DNA from: Xenorhabdus hominickii
Lineage (GTDB): Bacteria > Pseudomonadota > Gammaproteobacteria > Enterobacterales > Enterobacteriaceae
Reading direction: 5' to 3'
Length of the DNA stretch: 64,000 nucleotides
Assembly: GCF_002632725.1 (NCBI RefSeq)
Contig: NZ_NJAI01000005.1
Coordinates: 281,575-345,574, forward strand
Each line of letters begins with the position of its first letter. Position 1 is the stretch's first letter. A model generated the notes under the pieces. It saw only the letters and a program-made list of their open reading frames with translations. It was not told the DNA's origin and did no database searches. Below, piece by piece: positions 57,302 through 64,000 of this stretch. The translations under genes and the position numbers were made by a program.

Positions 57302-58123
57302 TTACACTTTAAATTCACCATTGAAGAAATTATCGGAATTTTCTATTGAAAACCTCTTATTTTTAAGAAGGAAATTATCAAAAGCCATTTTTATTTCAGG
57401 ATCTTCCAATGCTTGATAATCAAATAACGCGACGTAGGAAGAGTAAGTAAACTCGACATTGATCGTTTCATTGGAAGCACAATTTGACGTTATTTCTGAG
57501 TTAGTTCGATTAAAATCTATTTTATACAGTTTTAGTTTAGGGACATACATGACTTGGCCTTCAACTCCAATTGCTTCAATGACACTAGCCAGTGTAAGAG
57601 TAGAGTAATGGTCGTCATTCCTTTTTAAGCCTAATCTGATGGCTTCTCCTTGTTGTCGTAGAAAGTTAGAAAAACTTTGCATACTGGGAGAATATGTACT
57701 CAAAACAAGATCCATGATGAGTTGGAGCAAATTTGTTGCGATAGAAAAACCCACCATTTCATGGCGATAGGTTTGACTTTCGATATTTCTGACACTCATC
57801 AATGGCAGTTTCGCTATAATGTCTCCCCAAAACTGAATATCTGTTTTATATCCTTTACCATGAGCATGGACATATTGATTGATATAATCAGTCGCTATTG
57901 AGGAAAGCGCTATCTGTGTCTTTTTGATTTCATTAAATTGCTTTATGACATTGGCTTGGTCGGTAATTTGCGAAGTAATGATAAATTGGACAAGACCATC
58001 AGTGTCATTTAGCCGATAATTTGACAAGGAAAATTTATGATCAATATCAGCAGAAAAAAATTGATCCGCTTGCTGTATATTAATCAAATAATTTTTGTGT
58101 TTTTTATCTGTTGCTATATTCAT
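57302..58123 (-). CDS. Unknown 273-aa protein
   Basis: I do not recognise this protein. It begins MNIATDKKHKNYLINIQQAD, has no signal peptide, and has one moderately hydrophobic helix-like stretch near 125-140 (VGFSIATNLLQLIMDLVLST) that is amphipathic rather than clearly membrane-spanning. The C-terminal ~80 residues look beta-rich. Strongly AT-biased codons, Asn/Ile/Lys-rich. It occurs between cysB and acnA, which are near neighbours in E. coli, alongside a pseudogene and an ERIC element, so the interval is a site of accessory insertion. An effector or toxin is possible but unsupported. Confidence 0.7.
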   Translation of the reverse strand: MNIATDKKHKNYLINIQQADQFFSADIDHKFSLSNYRLNDTDGLVQFIITSQITDQANVIKQFNEIKKTQIALSSIATDYINQYVHAHGKGYKTDIQFWGDIIAKLPLMSVRNIESQTYRHEMVGFSIATNLLQLIMDLVLSTYSPSMQSFSNFLRQQGEAIRLGLKRNDDHYSTLTLASVIEAIGVEGQVMYVPKLKLYKIDFNRTNSEITSNCASNETINVEFTYSSYVALFDYQALEDPEIKMAFDNFLLKNKRFSIENSDNFFNGEFKV

Positions 58124-58385
58124 AATTTATCCCTCTATCTTTAATTAACTTATTGAATATAATTAATATATTTTCCAATGTTTATTCTGAACTCTATTAG
58201 AGTTAATCCCACCAGAATTTTATGCCATGAATAAAACACATCTATTTTGGAAGCGCCATCCCTAAACTTTATCAGTAAATGAGGATTTACAGTGCATTGG
58301 CAAAATGTGTGGTCACTGAATAACAAATGTTCTCTTATGTGTTATGTTTAAAAGCGTAGTTGCTCATAATAAGAAAGGAGGAGTT

Positions 58386-61076
58386 ATGTCGTTTAGATTG
58401 AAAACGGACTGTGCTTCAACACTTTCGATCGATATTAAATCGGTCGGCAGTAAAACCTATCATTATTACAGTCTACCTCTATTATCCGCACAAATGGGTG
58501 AAATATCCCGTCTACCAAAATCCTTGAAAGTATTGCTCGAAAATCTCCTGCGCCATATTGATGGTGGATCTGTGGTGGAGGACGATTTAAAAGCGTTGGT
58601 GGAATGGCAGAAAAGTGGTCATGCAGATAGAGAGATAGCCTATCGTCCAGCACGTGTGCTGATGCAGGATTTTACTGGTGTTCCGGCTGTGGTAGATCTT
58701 GCTGCCATGCGGGAAGCGGTATTGCGGCTCGGTGGAAATATAGAACAAGTTAACCCGTTATCTCCTGTTGACCTGGTCATCGACCATTCAGTCATGGTGG
58801 ATAAGTTTGGCACAGAACAGGCGTTTACAGAAAACGTTCAGATTGAGATGGAGCGTAACTACGAACGCTACCTATTTTTACGTTGGGGACAAAAGGCTTT
58901 TAATCGTTTTCGTGTTGTACCGCCGGGAACGGGGATTTGCCATCAAGTTAACCTTGAATATCTGGGCAAAGCGGTTTGGTATGAGAATCAGAATGGTCAG
59001 GATTATGCCTATCCTGATACGTTAGTAGGGACGGATTCCCACACAACCATGATTAATGGTTTGGGGGTTCTTGGCTGGGGGGTTGGGGGAATTGAAGCCG
59101 AGGCTGCCATGCTGGGACAGCCCATTTCTATGCTCATTCCGGATGTTGTTGGTTTTAAACTGATTGGAAAATTGCTAGAAGGGATCACAGCAACTGATCT
59201 CGTACTGACTGTGACGCAAATGTTACGTAAACACGGCGTTGTGGGCAAATTTGTTGAATTCTACGGCGATGGATTGGCCGATTTACCTTTGGCAGATCGA
59301 GCAACCATAGCCAATATGGCACCTGAATATGGCGCAACCTGTGGTTTCTTCCCTGTTGATGACATTACATTAGATTATATGCGATTAACTGGTCGTCACG
59401 ATGAAGAAATAGCTTTGGTGGAAGTCTACTGTAAGACACAGGGGCTATGGCGTAATAAAGGGGATGAACCCATTTTTACTAGCAGTCTTGAATTAGATAT
59501 GTCAACGGTTGAGGCAAGTCTGGCTGGTCCGAAGCGTCCTCAGGACAGGGTCGCGTTGAGAAATGTACCGCAGGCTTTTCAATCTGCGATGGAATTGGAT
59601 ATCCATAAGACTCAAAGGCATTTATCAATCGAGCTAGTCACCTTAGATGATCAAACTTTTTCACTGCAAGATGGCGCAGTCGTGATTGCGGCCATTACAT
59701 CCTGTACCAATACTTCTAACCCAAGTGTATTAATGACGGCGGGCTTACTTGCCAAAAAAGCTGTTGAGAAAGGTTTACAGCGTCAACCGTGGGTTAAGAC
59801 TTCACTGGCTCCCGGTTCTAAAGTCGTGACTGATTATCTGGAGGTGGCGGGCTTTATGCCATATTTGGAAAAACTCGGTTTCAACCTCGTGGGGTATGGT
59901 TGTACGACCTGTATTGGTAACTCTGGGCCACTTCCAGACCCTATTGAAACGGCAATTAAGCAATCTGACCTGACTGTTGGTGCAGTACTTTCCGGTAACC
60001 GTAACTTTGAAGGACGCATTCATCCGTTGGTGAAAACAAACTGGCTGGCATCACCGCCGCTGGTAGTGGCTTATGCGCTTTCTGGCAGTATGAAAAAAGA
60101 TCTGACCCGAGAACCTATCGGGAAGGATCAGCTGGGTAATGAAGTTTATCTGAAAGATATTTGGCCTAATAGTCAGGAAGTTGCGGAAGCGGTCGGAAAG
60201 GTGAGAACTGAAATGTTCCATAAGGAATACAAAGCCGTCTTTGAGGGTGATGAAAGTTGGCAATCTCTGGAAGTTGAAAGTTCTGCGACTTATTCTTGGC
60301 AGCCAGATTCGACCTATATTCGTCATCCCCCTTTTTTCAATGATATGACGGCTGAACCTAAACCAGTAGCAGATATTCATCAAGCCAATATATTGGCAAT
60401 TTTGGGCGATTCGGTCACAACAGATCACATCTCTCCGGCAGGGAATATCAAGGCTGATAGTCCAGCTGGGCGTTATTTACAAGAACACGGTGTTCTGCCA
60501 AAAGATTTTAACTCTTATGGCTCAAGGCGTGGTAATCATGAAGTTATGATGAGAGGGACATTTGCCAATATTCGTATCCGTAATGAAATGCTCTCCGGCA
60601 CTGAAGGCGGGTACACGCGACATATTCCATCACAGTCCCAACTGGCGATTTATGATGCGGCCATGCGTTATCAGGAAGAAAACATACCGTTAGCCATTAT
60701 TGCGGGTAAAGAATATGGTTCTGGCTCAAGCCGTGACTGGGCGGCAAAAGGAACAAGATTGTTGGGAGTCAGAGTCGTCATTGCGGAATCTTTCGAACGT
60801 ATTCACCGCTCTAACTTGATTGGTATGGGGATTTTGCCACTGGAATTCCCTCAAGGTATTAACCGCAAAACATTAAACTTGATGGGGGATGAACAGATAG
60901 ATATTACTGGATTAGGTAACATTAAACCCGGGCAAACAATAGCAGTGAAAATTACCTATACCAATGGACAGGAAATAGTGTTCGATGCCCGTTGCCGCAT
61001 CGATACAGGAACTGAGCTGGCTTACTTCTATAATGATGGCATTTTGCATTATGTCATTCGTAATATGCTAAAATAA
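58386..61076 (+). CDS. acnA: Aconitate hydratase A
   Basis: 896 aa from ATG 58386 (E. coli 891), with AGGAGG 6 bp upstream. Interconverts citrate and isocitrate; the stress-induced aconitase. The [4Fe-4S] cysteines are at about C440 (SCTNTSNP), C506 and C509 ([11 protein letters not shown]). Domain 4 swivel from about residue 690 with [13 protein letters not shown] and the GSRRGN and [10 protein letters not shown] motifs. Terminator follows. Confidence 0.97.
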   Translation: MSFRLKTDCASTLSIDIKSVGSKTYHYYSLPLLSAQMGEISRLPKSLKVLLENLLRHIDGGSVVEDDLKALVEWQKSGHADREIAYRPARVLMQDFTGVPAVVDLAAMREAVLRLGGNIEQVNPLSPVDLVIDHSVMVDKFGTEQAFTENVQIEMERNYERYLFLRWGQKAFNRFRVVPPGTGICHQVNLEYLGKAVWYENQNGQDYAYPDTLVGTDSHTTMINGLGVLGWGVGGIEAEAAMLGQPISMLIPDVVGFKLIGKLLEGITATDLVLTVTQMLRKHGVVGKFVEFYGDGLADLPLADRATIANMAPEYGATCGFFPVDDITLDYMRLTGRHDEEIALVEVYCKTQGLWRNKGDEPIFTSSLELDMSTVEASLAGPKRPQDRVALRNVPQAFQSAMELDIHKTQRHLSIELVTLDDQTFSLQDGAVVIAAITSCTNTSNPSVLMTAGLLAKKAVEKGLQRQPWVKTSLAPGSKVVTDYLEVAGFMPYLEKLGFNLVGYGCTTCIGNSGPLPDPIETAIKQSDLTVGAVLSGNRNFEGRIHPLVKTNWLASPPLVVAYALSGSMKKDLTREPIGKDQLGNEVYLKDIWPNSQEVAEAVGKVRTEMFHKEYKAVFEGDESWQSLEVESSATYSWQPDSTYIRHPPFFNDMTAEPKPVADIHQANILAILGDSVTTDHISPAGNIKADSPAGRYLQEHGVLPKDFNSYGSRRGNHEVMMRGTFANIRIRNEMLSGTEGGYTRHIPSQSQLAIYDAAMRYQEENIPLAIIAGKEYGSGSSRDWAAKGTRLLGVRVVIAESFERIHRSNLIGMGILPLEFPQGINRKTLNLMGDEQIDITGLGNIKPGQTIAVKITYTNGQEIVFDARCRIDTGTELAYFYNDGILHYVIRNMLK

Positions 61077-61105
61077 TAGCTGCCAGATAATTTGTATCCC
61101 AAAAC

Positions 61106-61136
61106 AAAAACTGCGCCCACACCGACGCAGTTTTTA
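61106..61136 (+). terminator. acnA terminator (bidirectional)
   Basis: AAAAACTGCG / CGCAGTTTTT with a 10-nt loop, 30 bp after the acnA stop, between the convergent acnA and ribA. Confidence 0.9.
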
Positions 61137-61209
61137 TTGATTTTTTCAGAAGATAAATAGAGAAATTTCAGCTTGATTTAAGCTATTAACGTTATTTAAA
61201 CAACCAACG

Positions 61210-61800
61210 TTATTTAAACAGTAAGTGACCCATACGGCTGGCTTTAGTATCGAGATAGTGAGCGTTGTTGGGATTACGGCCTACAATCAGCGGTACACGT
61301 TCGATGATATTAATACCAGCTTCTATCATGATCTCAACCTTTTTAGGATTGTTGGTCAGAAGGCGAATTGCATTAATATTTAGTAGCTTATACATATCTG
61401 AGCAAAGGGTGAAGTCTCTCTCATCGGCAGCGAAACCTAATTGATGGTTGGCTTCAACCGTATCAACGCCTTGGTCTTGTAAAGCATAGGCGCGGATTTT
61501 ATTCAGCAAGCCAATATTGCGACCTTCCTGACGGTGATATAGCAGAACTCCCCGACCTTCCTTACTAATTTGCGACAGCGCAGCTTCTAGCTGAAAACCA
61601 CAGTCACACCTTAGGCTGAATAATGCATCTCCCGTGAGACATTCAGAGTGGATCCGAGATAATACGGGTTCAACACCCGAAATATCACCGAAAACAAGGG
61701 CGACATGGTCACGGCCTGTTTCGATTTCTTCGAATCCAATCATTAAAAATTCGCCCCAGGGCGTAGGTAATTTTGCTTCAGCTATTCGTTTTAGCTGCAT
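61210..61800 (-). CDS. ribA: GTP cyclohydrolase II
   Basis: 196 aa from ATG 61800 (E. coli 196); ATG 61812 four codons earlier is an alternative. First step of riboflavin synthesis from GTP. Zinc cysteines in [19 protein letters not shown] (about 53-71), catalytic [13 protein letters not shown] and the terminal MGHLL motif. Confidence 0.96.
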   Translation of the reverse strand: MQLKRIAEAKLPTPWGEFLMIGFEEIETGRDHVALVFGDISGVEPVLSRIHSECLTGDALFSLRCDCGFQLEAALSQISKEGRGVLLYHRQEGRNIGLLNKIRAYALQDQGVDTVEANHQLGFAADERDFTLCSDMYKLLNINAIRLLTNNPKKVEIMIEAGINIIERVPLIVGRNPNNAHYLDTKASRMGHLLFK

Positions 61801-62237
61801 TTTAGTATTCATATGTTGATTTGACTCGTGATAAATATTGCGATACTCAGAATAATACCGATTGAGAAGTCAGCTAAAACTACGCAAAAATTTTCTCGGA
61901 TTACCATTTTCTCTGATTACAACGCATGCACGCCAACGCATTATAACAGAAATTACTGATCTACAAGTATGGATATAAAAGTGTCTTTGACTTAATGATG
62001 AAAATATTAACATGCTAAACTATAAGCAGATTTTTGCATGCAAGTTGCTGTGAGTTTGCTTTGAAAAAAAAGATAGGATTGCCGACTGACAAGTAGAATA
62101 ATATCACAAAAAGAAGGAAATCGGCGTTTGTGGCAATAAATTGCTTCCTTTGCGTAGACGAGAAATGCTAATTTAACACGCCACTACGTCTGTTATTTGG
62201 CATACCCAATAAGCAACAATAGATAACAGGAAGAAAT
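61801..62237. other. ribA-lapA intergenic region
   Basis: About 430 bp with no supportable gene. E. coli has pgpB between ribA and lapA; it is not present here even as an evident remnant. The region must carry divergent ribA and lapA promoters. AGGA precedes the lapA GTG by 6 bp. Confidence 0.5.
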
Positions 62238-62552
62238 GTGAAATATTTTCTAATTTTATTACTGGCATTGGTTATTTTTGTTCTCTCTGTGACGCTAGGG
62301 GCAAATAATAACCAAATGGTGACATTTAATTATCTGATTGCTAAAGGTAATTATTCTATATCTACATTACTGGCTGTGTTATTTGCTCTCGGTTTCACCC
62401 TCGGATGGGGGATCTGCGGGGGATTTTACCTGCGTACTTACTTTTCCCTACGACATGCAAAACGTAAAATCAAGCGTCTGGAAACTCAGTTGGAATTGCC
62501 ATCTGAGTCACCCGCAAAAGCAGTATCTACCGTAGTATTAGACAAGGAATAA
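62238..62552 (+). CDS. lapA: LapA (YciS), LPS assembly partner protein
   Basis: 104 aa, GTG start. Two transmembrane helices (about 2-20 and 44-66) with the conserved VTLGANNNQMVTFNYLIAKG between them; a C-terminal basic/coiled KRKIKRLETQLEL. Works with LapB in controlling LpxC proteolysis by FtsH. Six bases before lapB. Confidence 0.94.
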   Translation: MKYFLILLLALVIFVLSVTLGANNNQMVTFNYLIAKGNYSISTLLAVLFALGFTLGWGICGGFYLRTYFSLRHAKRKIKRLETQLELPSESPAKAVSTVVLDKE

Positions 62553-62558
62553 TTCTCC

Positions 62559-63728
62559 ATGTTAGAGCTGTTGTTTCTGTTGCTTCCTATTGCCGCCGCC
62601 TATGGCTGGTATATGGGGCGCAGAAGTGCTCAACAAGATAAACAGCAATCGGCTGATCGTCTCTCACGCGGATATGTTGATGGAGTTAACTTCCTACTCT
62701 CCAATCAGCAGGATAAAGCGGTAGATTTGTTTCTTGATATGTTGAAAGAAGATAGTTCTGCATTTGAGGCTCATCTAACGCTAGGAAACCTATTTCGCTC
62801 CCGCGGTGAAGTTGAAAGAGCTATTCGCATTCACCAATCTCTGATGGAAAGTGCTTCTCTGACGTTTGAACAGCGCTTGCTGGCTATCCAACAACTCGGG
62901 CGGGACTATATGGCTGCCGGAGTATACGATCGGGCTGAAAATATGTTTCTTCAGTTAATTGACGAAACTGACTTCCGTGAGAATGCCCTCAATTCTTTGT
63001 TGACCATCTATCAATCAACCAGTGATTGGAGCAAAACCATTGAGGTGGCTGAAAAGCTGGTAAAATTGGGTAAACCCCATTTTCGGGAAGAGATTGCCCA
63101 TTTTTACTGTGAGTTGGCACTTCAATGTATGGGGCGTGATGATTTTTCTGAGGCAATCGGGTATTTAAATAAGGCGGCTCAGGCAGACAAAAATTGTGCC
63201 CGCGTATCAATTATGCTTGGCCGTATTTATATCTCTCAGGGCGAATATGCTAAAGCGGTTGGTACACTGAAATGTGTTCTCGAACAAGATAAGCAACTAA
63301 TCAGTGAATCTTTACCAATGCTGCAAGAATGTTACCAACGGTTATCTCAACCGAAAGAGTGGGAAACTTTTGTGCAGTGCTGTGTAGAAGAAAAGTGTGG
63401 TGCAATTTCTGAATTGCATATGGCTGACATTATTGAAAGAAACGAAGGGCGCGATATTGCTCAAAATTACATTAATCGTCAGTTAGAACGCCATCCGACA
63501 ATGAGATTGTTTTATCGCCTGATGGATTACCATTTGGTGGATGCAGAAGAAGGGCGTGCTAAAGAAAGTCTGATCCTTTTGCGCAATATGGTTGGTGAAC
63601 AAATTCGGACAAAACCTGATTATCGATGTCATAAATGTGGCTTCACTTCCCGCTCTCTATATTGGCATTGCCCATCATGTCGCTCATGGGATTCCATCAA
63701 ACCGATTCGAGGTTTGGATGGTCAGTGA
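62559..63728 (+). CDS. lapB: LapB (YciM), LpxC-degradation adaptor
   Basis: 389 aa, family length. N-terminal membrane anchor (about 1-20), about nine TPR repeats (for example AFEAHLTLGNLFRSRGEVERA), and a C-terminal rubredoxin-type metal site with two CxxC (CHKCG and CPSC) at about 357-374. Regulates LPS synthesis by presenting LpxC to FtsH. Confidence 0.96.
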   Translation: MLELLFLLLPIAAAYGWYMGRRSAQQDKQQSADRLSRGYVDGVNFLLSNQQDKAVDLFLDMLKEDSSAFEAHLTLGNLFRSRGEVERAIRIHQSLMESASLTFEQRLLAIQQLGRDYMAAGVYDRAENMFLQLIDETDFRENALNSLLTIYQSTSDWSKTIEVAEKLVKLGKPHFREEIAHFYCELALQCMGRDDFSEAIGYLNKAAQADKNCARVSIMLGRIYISQGEYAKAVGTLKCVLEQDKQLISESLPMLQECYQRLSQPKEWETFVQCCVEEKCGAISELHMADIIERNEGRDIAQNYINRQLERHPTMRLFYRLMDYHLVDAEEGRAKESLILLRNMVGEQIRTKPDYRCHKCGFTSRSLYWHCPSCRSWDSIKPIRGLDGQ

Positions 63729-63828
63729 CGCTGTCACTATTAATGGTGCCATGAATACATATTTTTCTTCATTAGTGATTAAAGTTCATTAGTAATTCAA
63801 GTTAATAAGTAAATGAAAGGGCCTAAAA

Positions 63829-64000
63829 ATGACTTCTCATACAGCTCAAGCTTTAGATAAACAGATTGATTCCCTTGTTATCGTTGCATTGGATTATGAC
63901 AACCAAGATGCAGCATTGGCATTTGTTGACAAGATTGATCCACAATCTTGTCGACTGAAAGTAGGCAAAGAGATGTTTACATTGTATGGCCCACAATTCG
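63829..64000 (+). CDS. pyrF: Orotidine 5'-phosphate decarboxylase (5' part)
   Basis: ATG 63829 with AAAGG 8 bp upstream. The first 57 codons fit Pyr[21 protein letters not shown] with the substrate-binding Asp, then [17 protein letters not shown]. Truncated by the window end. It follows lapB, as in E. coli. Confidence 0.93.
   Translation, partial: MTSHTAQALDKQIDSLVIVALDYDNQDAALAFVDKIDPQSCRLKVGKEMFTLYGPQF

Overview
The window is a chromosomal segment of a gammaproteobacterium of the Enterobacterales. Gene order follows the E. coli K-12 block from tyrT/purU to pyrF almost gene for gene: tRNA-Tyr, purU, ychJ, rssB, galU, hns, tdk, adhE, ychE, oppABCDF, yciU, clsA, yciY, tonB, yciA, yciB, yciC, ompW, trpABC(F)DGE, rnm(yciV), yciO, rluB, yciK, sohB, yciN, topA, cysB, acnA, ribA, lapA, lapB, pyrF. 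AT-rich intergenic DNA, unfused trpG and trpD, tandem oppA genes and ERIC elements suggest a Morganellaceae-type genome, most likely Xenorhabdus or Photorhabdus. That genus call is an inference from general character, not a database match.

Layout. 1-1.5 kb: the tail-fibre end of a prophage, visibly more GC-rich than the host. 1.7-6.1 kb: topB, xthA and a lone LysR-type regulator. 6.5-9.4 kb: tRNA-Tyr with a tyrT-like promoter, purU, ychJ, rssB. 9.6-12.9 kb: galU-ugd-epimerase, a nucleotide-sugar operon leading from UDP-glucose to UDP-glucuronate and probably UDP-galacturonate. 13-18.7 kb: hns, tdk, adhE, ychE. 19.3-26.7 kb: oligopeptide permease with two oppA paralogues followed by oppBCDF. 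26.8-30 kb: yciU, clsA, yciY, tonB (Fur-box-like site). 30.1-34.35 kb: a compact integrative element in the 3' end of yciA. 34.3-39.3 kb: yciA, yciB, a SulP transporter, yciC, ompW (perfect FNR box). 39.5-46.4 kb: the complete trp operon with promoter/operator, leader peptide and attenuator. 46.8-55 kb: rnm, yciO, rluB, yciK, sohB, yciN, topA. 55.2-61.1 kb: cysB, a PaiB-like pseudogene, an unknown 273-aa gene, acnA. 61.2-64 kb: ribA, lapA, lapB and the start of pyrF.

The most unusual region is the ~4.2-kb element between tonB and yciA, genes that are direct neighbours in E. coli. It is bounded by a 26-bp direct repeat (25/26 identical) derived from the last codons of yciA, so the element now supplies the C-terminus of YciA. 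It carries a tyrosine integrase with a complete R-H-R-H-Y set, an excisionase-like helix-turn-helix gene with an in-frame TGA where a Trp is expected, an unknown 93-aa gene with a strong ribosome-binding site, ten copies of TGAGACAAYY in 339 bp (several spaced at helical-turn multiples), a membrane gene pair overlapping in the -1 frame behind a dnaX-type slippery heptamer, another small membrane protein, and a hairpin-rich 0.67-kb non-coding tail.
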